From positions 16,790,894 through 16,854,893 of the forward strand of contig CM022672.1 of assembly GCA_012295275.1 (NCBI GenBank): DNA of 64,000 nucleotides, written 5' to 3'. Below the pieces are notes generated by a model that saw nothing but the letters and a program-made list of their open reading frames with translations, was not told where the DNA came from and searched no databases. The translations under genes were made by a program, and so were the position numbers. Source of the DNA: Chrysomallon squamiferum (lineage: Eukaryota > Mollusca > Gastropoda > Neomphalida > Peltospiridae). Shown here piece after piece: positions 14,618-26,716 of the stretch (positions within the stretch are counted from its first letter, which is position 1; every line of letters starts with the position of its first letter).

Positions 14618-17600
14618 TATATATATATATGCATGCACATATCATTTTTTTTTCTCTTTCTCATGAACATACACATACACACAAACAAAATTAAAGCTTT
14701 TGTTCATTTTGTTTTTTTCCCAATTAAATTAACATTTTCTGGTATATTCATGACTGAGTATAAAATGAATATATTTAAATACATTTGTTTTATTATAAAA
14801 AAAACCAAACAAAACAAGAAATTTGAACCTCCTACTGTCAACCAAAAGTATTAATCATAAGGTATGAGAAAAAGTATAAAATATACTGGATACAAAATCA
14901 TTATTCTTTCTGTTATAACTTATTATTTTTCGCAATATCAAATGCAATAACAAGTATACAAATACCTCTAACAGCTGTGATTCTTGTAATTTTCTTGCTT
15001 CAGCCTGCCTGAATCGTTCTTGCCAAGATCTATTTATGATATGACATACATGAAACATAAAAAATTAATTTTGCACAAAGAAAAAAGAAAAAAGAGGAAT
15101 CTCGAACACTTCCAAATGCTAGAAAAATATATAATTATCAGATAAGTGCAAGATTTTTTTGACATTATAACAAAACATTTGCTAAGTTTGCTGAACATCA
15201 GCACAAATGATTTAGCTAAGTTTCTGTAAATTAACACAAATAATTTAACTGCCTGAACTGAAATGGCCAAAGGTAAGAAGGCTGGAAGGTTCTTAATAAT
15301 TTGCTTGTTAAAACCAACTTTTACTCATTCATTTTCTTGATGATGTCATATATAATGTATCTGGATCCATATAAAATAGACTGAACAATATTATCTAAAA
15401 GCCTTTTATGAAAATAGTAAAGTTAATTAATATTAATCCCAAAACAGACCAACACATAACAAACATATCTAAAATAAAATCAAGACCATTGAAAATGTTA
15501 ATAAATTTTTCAATGTCAAAAGGATTAGAAATTCACAATAAACAAAGTTTCAAATATTGGAAAGCAGTTAGATAACAAACTTGTATACTATCTCATATGC
15601 GTTTATCATTTAATTCCAGATTGCTGTAATTACCTAGACATTTCATCCATTTGCTTTTCTTTCGCCAGAAGTCGTTCACGCAATATAGTGATCTCTGTTA
15701 AACTTCCAGTGTAACTCTCATCACCCATTTGTCCTGTCCGTGCTTGAAGCTTCTCAATTTCTGCTCTTAGTTCTGCCCATACAAACAAAAGAAGATTTTT
15801 TTTAAACACAAAAAGAAATAATTCCTAGCTCAAGTCTCTTAAAAAATTATCCATTGAGAAAACAACTCACATTACTCTAGTACCATCTCATGTTTTTAAT
15901 CAATAATCAATCTTGTCCTACATCTCTCTGATTTTGTTAATTTAGTAACATTTATGTTTTGTCAGTATCTTATTTATGTCATCCTCAGCTTGTGTTTCTG
16001 TTCACTCATTTACACTGCAAGGTTTCACTAAATTCACTAAATATGTGTACCTCTAATAATTCTTGCCTTTGGATCTTCATTGATGCGTACAACATTCACA
16101 ATTGATCTTGCCTGCTGTGCATATTTGATATTCAGTCAAGGTATCTTAATCATTAAATAACATCACAAACAATAAAATTCAACAAAAGTAACTGCTTCAG
16201 TAATTAATACAATAAAATTTCTCAATCAGATGCTTTAGTAACAAAATATTAAATTACTAATGTTTATGGACTGCTCAAAATAATAATCATAATCTTTTTT
16301 TTTTAAATTATTATTATTTTTTTTAATTATTTCTCAGCTCTGTTAGTTTCAAAATGGACATTAAATTCTTCCAACACCATGCACATTTCACAGCACCTTA
16401 CTATTTTTTTCACTTACATTAAAGTCCTGACTATTTAAGATAACAGATAAATATGAATTGTAATTGTTAAAAATATAGTCAAAGGATATCTGAGAGTGCT
16501 GAGAGTTTCATCAATGTGCTGCTGTACTGGACTAATTGTAGCAATCATTGCAGTCTTTGAGTTGCCACCAAGACTTTCTTTCAGCAGCCTAAAACCAAAT
16601 AATATCAAATAATTTCGAAATAAAATGAAAACAATAACACTAACCATAATGGAGAGATAAGAGACACAGACACATACACACAAACACTATTTTCATAATA
16701 CTACTCATCAGATTTCAAAACTTTACAACTTTACAAGCTAACCAAGAAGCATAATTTCTATTTTTAACAGTCATAATCTAAGCAATACAGATGAATCTGC
16801 ACAGTAATGGGTTGAAATAACATATGTTTCAGTTAGACAGCTCTATGTTTAACATTTGATTTATACCTGATAAATGACTTTCTTTTAAATCAGAACTATA
16901 TGGAATGAATATTTTCCACTTCCCCAAAACTGGTCATTATTTCAAATCTTACCAAATAAAAAATGAATAGCTACACAGAATAAAGATTTTCCAATATCCT
17001 GATAACCAGCCATTATTTCTAATTTTACCTACTAAGAATGGTATCTCTATATAGAATGACTATTTTATATTTCCCAATAACTGGCCATTCAAATCTTACC
17101 AAGTAAGAACTGAATCTCTGTATGGAATGAAGATCTTCCGTTTCTTGCCATTGGTTGTTGACTGTTCTGATAGGAGAGAGATCACTTTACCAAGTGTCAT
17201 CAGAGATTTGTTTATATTAGCACCTTCCTGAAATCAAATTTTATAATTACAAGAGAATATCTGAGATTATATTTTTATTATTACTTGGCAGTAGTAATAA
17301 ATTAATAGTAATAATAGAAATAACAGCAAAGTATTAATATAAAATATTATAATTTATGTTTCAAAAGCTCAGATCAGATAAATTTTTCTCTGATGAGGCT
17401 GATAATGGTGGATTAAAAAACAGAACAACTTACTCTCAGACGTTCTCCCGATGTCTGTGCTTGAGACTGGCGCTCACTACCAGCTAAGTCAACAAGATTT
17501 ATTTTGCTGTTAACTGAACTGTCATGATCTTTGCCTTCCAGTCTTTCAGTCTGAAATTTTACAATACATTATGACTGTAATACTTAAAGAAAAAATTATG

Positions 17601-20600
17601 TAATCTGGAAAGTGACATCACATACTGATTGATATGAGCTTAAATTTGAAAATTTGTGATTGAAATATTTTATTTTTATAAATTATGTTACATAATTATT
17701 ATTATTATTATTATTAATTTTCATTTTTCAGTGTAATCGATTTTATTCACAAATGCAGTCATTTCAATAAATGTTTATACATAAAAAAATGTTGACTGCA
17801 ACTTTCACTCTCATGTTGTAAAACTACAAGTCACAAATCTCAAAATTAATTTTTCACACTTTAAAATTAATGGGTCATCCTTAATAGCTATATGCATATC
17901 ATAAATCCTGCTGCCACATATTGATGACTATATAAAATAAATGTTGTCATGTCATTATATTTATATAACATTGATGAATAAATGAATTTGTTTAACAAAA
18001 CCTCATTTTAATTTTAATGGTTGTTATAGGTTGAATTTTACATTTACATTATTATGATAAGAGATAACAAACTGCCACTGTTCAATCAACTATTACCATC
18101 ATTTCTAACAGGCATCTTCAGTTAGAGTTTAGACCTCTGATAAACCAGTTATGGGACATGAGATAAACAAGGAGAGAAAACCCTAGTGGACACATTAAGA
18201 TTAAATCCTGCGATGTATACAACCACCGCTGAGCAATGTAATACAGTCGCCATGCAGTATTAGTATTACAGACATTAGATAAATGTACATTATGCTAATA
18301 AGTTAATACTTACTCTGGTCTGAGTCATCACAATAGTGAATACAGAATGAGATCTACTGCTCTTATCATTCATTCCTGTTGCAGCTGTAGCTCGATTTTT
18401 GTTACCTAAAGTTATCCAACCCTGCAAATTAAAAATTATCACTTTACAGTGAAACTCTACTAGTACAGGTATGCAGATTATTGATTTTATCTATTTGTGA
18501 TGTGATCTGGGAAAACCTCTGAACGGTGCATGATGTAAAAATGAGAAAAATGAAAAGTAGGTCCAAAATTATTTTTTTTACAAAAGTAAGTGTTTTGTTC
18601 CATTTTATTATTTAATAATTAATGTTTTAACTGTGTTGTCACAATGGGTAATTTGGGGAAAATAAATATTAATGCTGATAAAATAGTGGTTTTACCTATT
18701 GTATGAAATTGTTGAGCAAGAGGAAGGATAATGACTTAACATTAGAATAAGACATATATTTTGAATTTATGACAGGCTGCCTGTTTGTTTGTAAATCCTA
18801 AATGGCTGATGCTGAAACTCTGACTAAAGTAATGGTTTTATTATCTCCATGTGAAAGGTTTTCCCATCACATTTATGTTCAGTATGCTTTCATGTGCATT
18901 TAGGTTAAACAATCTTTTGTGACGTTATTGTACAGAATTCCAGCAGTAAGAAATAAGAAAATAATTGAATCTGGCCCCAATCACAACTAAATGGCATCAT
19001 TTTGGTATTTTTCTGTGAAAAAAAAATGCCAGTATTTCAGATTGAATTAACTTTATAAAGTGTTTTCAACAACAATTTTGAACTAAAGGCATTGGCAGAA
19101 TATATTAGTCATTCAAATGAACTGATAGCTAATTTGTAACAACCAATTTCTAATAAATGTGACTGTTTTATCCAAACCTGTGGATTATATTGCTTGGAAT
19201 ACCATGAAAGGCTGAGAAGTGGTGGATTCTGATATGTGTATTTATTTACCTACCTCAACATCATCAAAAGAGTTCACAACAAAGGTGGACAATCCCTCAA
19301 CATAAGGACCAAGGACAGGATGTTCTCGTACTCTTAGCTGAAATGAATAATAATTAACAGGTTCAAAATAGCATCATTTTCAAAAATCAAAAGTTTAATT
19401 ATAGCCAATTAATGCAAAATGCCTGACAACCTTAATCTACATAATTTCAACATAACTATAAAAGGAGACACAAATATTAATGCTAACTTTTATGAGGGCA
19501 AAAAAATAACCTTAAAAACACACCGTAGCTTTTTTCCCTCCCTTTTCCTTGGAAGATGCCAGTAAGTCATGGATCTTTTCATTGTAGATTTCAAAGAAGC
19601 TAATCTCAACAGCAATCTTCACCTGCAATATTAATTTGTCATTTTGTCATGAAGAAAACAAATATCCATTGATAAATATTAATTCATTTTTATTTGAGTT
19701 TTTTTAGAAAAAGCTACAAGCACAAAGTTATTTATACATACATTTACCTACTTACTTACGCATACACACACACACACACACACACTACACATTCTCACAC
19801 AAAGATATACAGACATATACAGAAGTGCACACACACATTCAATTACTTTAAAACATACCATTTTCTTGTCTCTTGAATGTTCCACACGAGAAAACAATTC
19901 TTCACAAAACCTTGGGATGATTCCTATCTCTGTTCCATGACCCATCATACTTAAATAAATTAGAAAAACTTTTTCAGTTGCAAATAATAAATATGTATCC
20001 AAGTATATTCACAGTCTTCTAACATTTTTGTGAAGTATATGATATTGATTTTACATTTGTACAAACACCATATTTTAACCCTTTCAGACTTTTGTACATA
20101 TTAACTATTAAGGTACCATAAATATATCATGTTGGAACTTACAAACATGGATTTTTGATTCATAAATAGTATCCAGTTAGTGCTGTAAACTCTTTTTTGA
20201 TAAATTAGAAAATAAAAGAACCACACATATTTATGTTTTCATCCAAACAGAAAATGTTAAAGATGTGATCTAAGCACTGTTGTCAGTTTTAAAAACTTAC
20301 CTGTAACTTTTTCCACTACCTGTCTGACCATATGCAAAGAGACAGGTGTTGTAACCTTCAAAAGCCTTAGCCAAGAGAGGTTTAGCCAACTGGTTGTAAA
20401 CATAACTCTGACTGGCAAATTCTCCATGGACTCTGTCACAAGACCAGAATGAAAAATCATATGTGAAGCGATGAGCACTGCCAGTGTCACTCATAACTGT
20501 TGTCTCATTGCGACACATTGTCACAACATTACGTGTATTGGGATCTGCCAGTTCTCTGTAGTAATAATAATAATTTTAAAAAGAAGAGTAGAGATATTTA

Positions 20601-21454
20601 TCAACGTATCTGTTTTAATAATTAGGCTCTAACATATAAAATACTGATGAAATCAGAGAAATACTGTCCTTTAATGCTGTATGCAGAATGTGGATATCAG
20701 TAAAATCAACACTAAGGATTTATGCAGTAATGGATAATGCTCGAGATAAGTTATATCTTACTATACTGTTCTTAAATAAAAAGCAACAGATTATTAATAA
20801 TTTTTTTAAAGTTGAAGTACACTAATAGTAATACTCTGTTCATTATTGTTCTGCACCATTAAAAAACAAAAAGGAAATAATGAATTTTCAGTAATATTTC
20901 AATTTCATGACAATAATGCAAAACATTCATACGAACCTCTGATTAGGAGGCCTGACACGAACAGCAACTGTGATACTGGTACAGTCATCATCATCATCAG
21001 TACTTTCTTCGTAACTAAGATCAAATTTCCTTGGCGTTTCCATCTGCACAACTCGATAGCAGTCTGGTGTGTTAAACATTTTACTCTCAAGAGTGTGACG
21101 ACGACCTTTGGTTGGTGTTACATTTGGAGTGCGAAAGTAATTATTAATCATAACTGCAGAAGAATTTGTCTTTTTTTCATCAGAGGGCAACTCAGATGTG
21201 TTACTTTCATCTTTTGTTATTTTTGATGTTTCACAAATGTCTTGAATGTCTTCTTGTAATTTGGTTGTTTTTTTGCCATTAGATTGGTTGTTAACCACTT
21301 TAAGTGCTGCAATATGATCAAGCTTTATTTTACCTAATGACTGTGTTCCACCAATTGATGTTTCTATAACATCCTCATCAAACGTCACTGATTTTGGACA
21401 AACTGGTGATGACACCGATGGCTCAACATTTTCCTTCCCTTTTTTTGAATCCAT
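4606..21454 (-). CDS. KIF14: Kinesin-like protein KIF14 (kinesin-3 family, mitotic)
   Basis: Thirty-one exons join in phase to 1443 aa. Exons: 20937-21454, 20301-20555, 19859-19949, 19524-19622, 19254-19337, 18314-18421, 17434-17550, 17100-17227, 16490-16588, 16051-16124, 15634-15772, 14966-15029, 14287-14471, 12997-13099, 12726-12763, 12207-12311, 11714-11882, 11379-11465, 10968-11033, 10335-10562, 9794-9934, 9498-9592, 8927-9012, 8303-8398, 7984-8097, 7343-7527, 6739-6894, 6172-6306, 5923-6003, 5207-5363, 4606-4934. The motor starts near residue 161: P-loop GQTGSGKS 249-256, switch [10 protein letters not shown] about 367-375, switch II DLAGSE about 406-411, and an [17 protein letters not shown] stretch. 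An FHA domain lies at about 600-705 (KVGR, then [27 protein letters not shown]). A charged coiled coil follows to about 845, then a helical C-terminus. The order motor-FHA-coiled coil and the TFW..NKFEERL..MKDLY stretch are diagnostic of KIF14, which acts at the central spindle in cytokinesis. The N-terminal extension is shorter than the roughly 350 aa of human KIF14 but has several TP sites. One intron is U12-type. Confidence 0.96.
7489..7680. repeat. 96-bp tandem duplication across a KIF14 splice acceptor
   Basis: Copies 7489-7584 and 7585-7680 differ at about one base (TTATACTG versus TTACACTG). Each copy holds, on the minus strand, the TTTTCAG acceptor of KIF14 exon 26 and its first 38 coding bases. 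Only the inner copy is continuous with the rest of the exon. If splicing used the outer acceptor, the frame would run about 22 codons and meet a stop (TAA after ACAGTA), so that isoform would be truncated. The high identity implies a recent event. Confidence 0.93.
14557..14636. repeat. Compound (TA)n-(CA)n-(TA)n microsatellite
   Basis: A TA run, then about 15 CA units, then a second TA run, within the intron of KIF14 before the FHA exon at 14287. The open frame reading through it is low-complexity and not coding. Other simple repeats in KIF14 introns include (TA)n at about 14006-14031 and (AC)n at about 19763-19788. Confidence 0.95.
16125..16489 (-). other. U12-type AT-AA intron in the KIF14 motor domain
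   Basis: Exon 9 ends at LSTLR and the next exon continues [10 protein letters not shown], as in every kinesin, but no GT donor exists at the junction. The donor reads AG|ATATCCTTTGAC, the exact U12 AT-type consensus. A U12 branch-point match, ACCTTGAC, places its A at 16136, 11 nt before the intron end, within the normal U12 range. With the donor at ATATCC the intron must end in AA for the arginine codon to be restored. Because ATAT occurs at both borders the cut cannot be fixed from DNA alone, but every option gives the same mRNA. Confidence 0.82.
16867..17160 (-). repeat. Decayed tandem copies of KIF14 exon 8 end plus splice donor
   Basis: Exon 8 ends with codons for [13 protein letters not shown] followed by GTAAGATTTG. 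Continuing into the intron on the minus strand, three more units follow, each with a similar coding-like piece and a donor. Donor borders are at 17100 (real), 17029, 16953 and 16867, spaced 71, 76 and 86 bp. Copy 2 still reads [11 protein letters not shown] before GTAAAATT. Copy 3 reads KIFIL..before GTAAGATTTG. Copy 4 keeps KIFIPY. A linker resembling AATGGCCAGTTATTGGGAA separates the units. Read-through past the real donor meets TAA at once, so the copies are not an exon extension. Confidence 0.8.
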
Positions 21455-22242
21455 GTTATTTTCTTATTTTCTATTTTTCTTCACTTCTCAAAAACATCAA
21501 ATGAATTTTATATTTCTCTTATTTATGTAATTCATTAGAACTAACACTGGAACAAACAAATGTTTATTTTGTTCAAGAGGATGTAAATAAAAAGTTTAAA
21601 TTATTTTCTGTTAAATTTTGTATATAGTTTTCATATATGGCTTTCACGTTAATGCAATAATACTAATAAGTTAAAGAAGAGACGTCGATTGACTACAAAT
21701 TCTATCTCCTTTCACAAAAACTGATCTATTTCAAATACTTAGAAGTTAAAACACCGCCTTTTCAGATGAATTAGTTTATTAAATTTTATGACCACTGAAT
21801 AACAAAATTACAGCATTACCTGGTGGAATGTTGTGCTGTTTATTATACTATATCTTGAAAATGTTGCCTCTGAATTCAAATGCAAATTATATATTTTTTT
21901 AAACTGTTATTATGGACAAGTTCTCGAAAAAAATGTTCCAGTTTAGCCATTTGAAATACCCTCCATAAATAAAAGATACTTCCGCTAAATACGAATATAT
22001 GATTGGTTGATTTTTTTTTCAGAATTTAGTACTAATCTAAAACCATAAAATGTAATCGCGGTAATGTGAACCAAATGAATACTTTTTGGTAGATTTTTAA
22101 AAGGTGTCCAGAAGTGTTTATTAGTTGTTTTGTATTGTTATATCTTTTACCAACTATAAACAAATACCCCGCTTGTATAATCATGACGATGAAGAGGATG
22201 ATAACGAGATCACGTAATAGAAAGACTGAATCTCCGTTAAAA

Positions 22243-22292
<50 letters not shown>

Positions 22293-24221
22293 ATAATAGC
22301 AACAACATCAACAAAACAACAGTAATAACAACAACAACAACAACAACAACAATAATAATAATAATTTATTTTAAAAAGTAAATTTATAACAAAAACTAAA
22401 CCAAGTATATAACTGAAATCTTATGAAGTTGGGTGTTGATAGTTTCGTTGGTGATTATTATTATTGTTTGCAAAAACAACCAGTACAAAACACATTTAAA
22501 AGTACATGATTGTACTCTAGCTACATGACACAAACTGAATTGTATTTAAACCTCCCCCTCCCGAAAACAAAATCTCTGGAGAAAAACTGCCACATATTTA
22601 TTTTCACGGAAGTTATAGGTGGCAAAAAGATAGTCTCAGAATTTACTATGTAACTTTCCTCTTCCTAGAATTAATTTTGTATCGGACGACCAGTGAATAT
22701 AAATATATATGACATACTCTTGTTGTTGCTTGTATTGTGTCAAAGAGGAAGTGTCCTGCATTCAAATTAAATCATCCAACAGTTCAAAAACCCGGATGCG
22801 AAACAGAAACTAGGGAGTCTGGTTTACGTTTTATTTGAAACTTCTTACAGACATAAAGGTTAGACTTCATTTTTTCAAGTGCAGTTTTTATTATTATACA
22901 TTTATTATTACTGTAAGATCGTATATGTTTTACAAAAGGTAACCTATACTGTTTCAATTTTATAATTACCGTAAGAATTACAAGAACAAACTTCAGTTTT
23001 CAGTTTTGCATTGATACTCTACTTCCTACAGTCCGCCACAAATGGGCGTGATACTTCGAACTGAACACAATGTTTGCGACTAACGTTCGTTCGAACGTAT
23101 GACCAGTGGCGTAACGTGATCGGGGCCAGAGGAGCGATTGCCTCAGTCGCAGAATTTTTTTTTTTTTTTTTTGTGGAATGTATATATATATATATAATAA
23201 TAAAGTGAAAATTAATTAGAATGGCCTGCTCTCACAGAGAATCTCCGTTCTATAACCACTAATAACTGTTTTTGATTGTTGTACTTAATTATAATAATGA
23301 AAAAATAACTATATTGTTGTAATAAAACAACATTATTATTACAGTACAAAAAATATGTTTATTACATTATGAACAGGAGCATAATTATCCTCTGGGAGCC
23401 ACCATACAATCCCTTTATACTGGCCCTGACGAACATCAAACTAAGAGAATTACAAAACAGTGGACCAGTTAACAACAAAATGTCACAGAGAAGTCCCAGG
23501 CCAGTAACCCAAATAATTAAACCAGAAACTTACCTCTTTGCCACATTTGCAGTCTTGCAGCAAATCAATGCTGGTATAGCAATTCATTCTTTGCGATATT
23601 GCCACAGTTTCCGACTCAAAAATGTTTGTGAAAATTGTTTTATTATATAAATTCCTGTTGTATTGTGGGCACACTACATATATGCAATCAAATATTTTAA
23701 TTATGCAATAAGTTTAAGATTAATTTATGATATTAGCATTAAATACATTTTATTATAATTATTATATCAGTATTGCTTAAATCTGTTTGGGAGTCACTGC
23801 TGGACTCATGGAAGGTTCTTGGAGAGGGATAAATTCGATGGCTTATGTGGCACAATACTTGGTTTGCCTTGGATGCTGGCAACCCATACCATGTTACTGC
23901 AAAAGACTCGGACAAAAAAAAAAAAAAAAAAAAAAAATCAGAGATAGAGAGAAAGAAAATAGAAAACACTGGCTAATATTTTATAAATAAATATGCCTAA
24001 ATTTTAGGTCAGTCCCTTCTCCTCTCTCTCTCTCTCTCTCTCTCCCCTCTCTGCATATCCTTATTGTAAAATTATAACAGCATCTGGTTTTTGAAGGTGC
24101 CAGGACAATTCCTCACTGGACACTAACCCACTTGGACAATTCCCTAGTCCATAAAGACAATTTTGGACAATTCCCCATTGTTAATTTTTTATAAGTGTCC
24201 ATGGCAAGAATCAACATCGTA
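21455..24221. other. 5' flank of KIF14 and gene-poor spacer
   Basis: Upstream of the KIF14 ATG I see TTTGAA on the minus strand near 21730 with GGCGG near 21752, and CCAAT on the minus strand near 22001. These could be CHR and NF-Y elements of a G2/M promoter, but spacing is not canonical. A (TA)n/(CAA)n/(TAA)n tract lies at about 22246-22365. A stretch around 22745-22868 ends in ATAAAG|GTTAGA and could be a 5' untranslated exon of the divergent CUB/LDLa gene; this is speculative. A (CT)n run sits at about 24020-24045, and GGACAATTCC occurs three times between 24102 and 24175. No coding exon is supported. Confidence 0.4.
23775..23937 (+). mobile_element. Possible A-tailed retroposed fragment
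   Basis: About 140 bp of relatively GC-rich sequence (GGAGTCACTGCTGGACTC and following) end in an uninterrupted run of about 24 A at 23914-23937. An A-tail directly after unrelated sequence is what a SINE or truncated LINE insertion leaves. No target-site duplication is evident and no family is recognised, so this stays tentative. Confidence 0.3.
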
Positions 24222-24746
24222 CAGGGTCATTCAAAAGTCCCGCCACTGCTTTAGCATAATGTGGAGGAGCACCATCTTGTTGGAAAACACAATCACATTA
24301 TGCTAAAGCAGTTTGTGATTTCTTGAATCACAAATTCCCTGTTAGATGGGTAGGTCGTCGAGGACCTAAGGAGAAGGTTCCACATTCTCCAGATTTGTCA
24401 CCATGTGACTTCTTGGGGCTTCCTGAAAAGCAAAGTCTACGCATCAAAGCCCAGGAGTGTTGAAGAGTTGGAGGAACGTATAAGGAATGCCTGCAATCTT
24501 GATACAAGGGAGATGCTGACCGGAGTTGGAGAGGAATGCTTGAAGAGGTGGGCAATGTGTCTTGAAAAAGAAGGTGCTCACGTTGAAGTCTATGGAGCCT
24601 AAGAAAACAGAAGAAGAGGGATTTTTTCATTAAGGGACAAACTGAAGAAGCCTATAGAAAGTTAACAACTAATTTTGTTCAAACCCTTAAAGCCATTTTC
24701 ATTTAATTAAAATTTAAAAGTGTAGCAAGACTTTTGAATGACCCTG
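24222..24746 (+). mobile_element. Broken Tc1/mariner-type DNA transposon with rearranged transposase remnant
   Basis: The ends are inverted repeats, CAGGGTCATTCAAAAGTC on the left and its complement on the right, flanked by TA on both sides (24220-24221 and 24747-24748), the target site of Tc1/mariner elements. On the plus strand from about 24293 a transposase C-terminal piece reads HYAKAVCDFLNHKFP, GRRGPKEKVPHSPDLSPCDF, then after a frame change WGFLKSKVY through to VYGA and a stop at 24601-24603. The part that should precede it, FQQDGAPPHYAKAV, lies on the minus strand at about 24243-24290, so the left half is inverted. The copy cannot encode a functional transposase. Confidence 0.88.
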
Positions 24747-24757
24747 TAATACCCACT

Positions 24758-24910
24758 AATGATGATAATAATGATGATGATGATGATGATAATAATAATA
24801 ATAATAATAATAATAGTAGTACTAGTGTGGTGGTAAAATCAGCAGCAGCAGCAACAACAGTAATAATAATTATGATGATAATGGTTATGACGATGATGAT
24901 GATGACGGTA
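24758..24910. repeat. GAT/AAT/AGC microsatellite cluster
   Basis: Runs of GAT, AAT, AGC/AAC and GATGAC units directly follow the transposon. The open frame across it is Asp/Asn/Ile homopolymer and not a gene. Confidence 0.9.
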
Positions 24911-26716
24911 GATCTAATAATGTGTATACATTTGCTTGTGAAAAAAATCAGTAACAGTATAATTATTTAAACATAAATAGTTTACTTGCACAGTAAAGTA
25001 ATTCAGCTTTTTCTTTCATTTTCTGCATGATTACAAGCAAACAGGGTCAGCAACGAACTATTTTGCTAAGCCAGCTAATTTTATTTCACCACCAAAAGAA
25101 ACCATTTCCAATTTCAGTATTGTAGCAAAAATCAAAAAACAAAATTTAAAATTGCAAAATTTATTTTAATTTTTAAGAATGCTCCATATCCATTAATATG
25201 TCAGTGGACGTGTTACCCCACTCATTTGGGGAAACATATGACTTAAAAACAAATGACACTACATTTGGTTTGCAGTGCAAAATAAAGAGAGGTCCATTTA
25301 TGAGTGTGCAAATGGAAATTATAGATAAGACAGATTCTGTTTAAGCAATGGTGTAAAATAAAAAATTTAAATAACTAAACTGTAAACTGTGTCCTAGGCG
25401 GCTGCCTGGCTGGCCTAATGGTTACAGCAGCTCTGCAGACAAGTAATACAACAAATATGTCTGACACTTTATTAATAAATAGCATTACTTACAGGTCTTT
25501 TTCAAATGTCAAAAGTAACAAAACTACAATTTAGAATGACCTTTTCTAGGTTTTTAGTCTATCAAGATTTGTTGGTAATTCAGATAATACCTGCTTCACA
25601 CAGAAATTTAAGTTCTGTGTTCAATCTATTTTAACCCATAGTTCAGTCCCTCAAAAACCTTAACGCTTTTTGCACTTACATCATCATTAAGACTAAAAAT
25701 GTATAATAGAGTTCTCATAATTTTGTAAAATTCTAATAAGGAATTTTAAAAGTGATATTAAACAAAGAAGGAATGTGATGCAAAAATGCTGACATGATTT
25801 TAAATTCTTTTCAACATAACTGTTGCACTCTGTACTGTTTCATTGTGATATTGAAAATATAACTGCATGATATCCGGACTGTCTAAAGTGTTTCCTGACT
25901 TGTATTTCAGCTACTTTGTTACAATCTTTATTTACACAGTGAACTTATCGCTGATTTTATTTTCATAAAGAGTAGTATACAGTTACAACTGCAGAGAAAT
26001 GTAATATACAACTGTAGATGTTATTGAAGTGTGTGATAGGAAACATTTATGTAATACTTAATTGTGTGGAACATATTCTCTCACACATAATGGAATAATA
26101 TCATTCCAAAAGGGGATACTCGGTATATTATAAAATGTATATATTCAAGAACAGAGGCTAATAATAAATAATGACTATAAATATATTTATTTTACAGTTA
26201 ATTGTGACAGTTAATCTTGAGGTGACTGCAAGATGACAGTTATACATTTTAAATAATAATAAAGTTTAAGACAAACTGTTTCAAAAATAACTTGATCAGA
26301 TTAAGAATTATTTTGTCCTGTAAATAATATATTGCTTTAAATTGTTGCTGAGGCTAAACTTTCATTGGGATTAAACAGTCAATTTGATGATTTCTTTTCC
26401 ATTGTTAAATTTTCACAAAATGTAATGTTATAAATGAAGTAAGATATGCGATCTCATTCCTTGGAACAGCTTCTCTCCAGAACTGACTGGGAATCTGTAA
26501 GATGCATAAACTGTCCCATAATTCTGTCAATGCCAAAATGTCTTTAAAAAAAAAAAAAAAAAAAAATAAATAAATTTAATTTTATTGCCTATCAAGGTTT
26601 TTGATTACTGAACAATAACAACTACAACTACAACAACAAAAACCTGTTAATTAATGAATTATTAAGAACAATGTTTTTTTTCCATTTCATTGCAGAAAGT
26701 GAATGTTTATGCTGAC
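24911..26716. other. Upstream flank of CUB/LDLa gene
   Basis: No coding exon is visible. A poly-A run lies at about 26546-26566. TTTCATTGCAG ending at about 26696 is a good splice acceptor 20 bp before the first ATG of the CUB/LDLa gene, so at least one 5' untranslated exon must lie upstream; I cannot place it firmly. Confidence 0.45.

Noticed and set aside
14543-14854. 103-codon plus-strand frame
   Set aside because: Translates a TA/CA microsatellite (Tyr-Ile and Thr-His runs).
21700-22010. CDE/CHR plus CCAAT cell-cycle promoter for KIF14
   Set aside because: Individual motifs present but spacing is not canonical and the transcription start is unknown; kept only as a remark.
23369-23650. 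93-codon plus-strand frame
   Set aside because: No similarity recognised, and overlapping frames exist on both strands; likely chance.
25395-25440. tRNA or SINE head (TGGCCTAATGG resembles an A box)
   Set aside because: No B box or cloverleaf could be found downstream.
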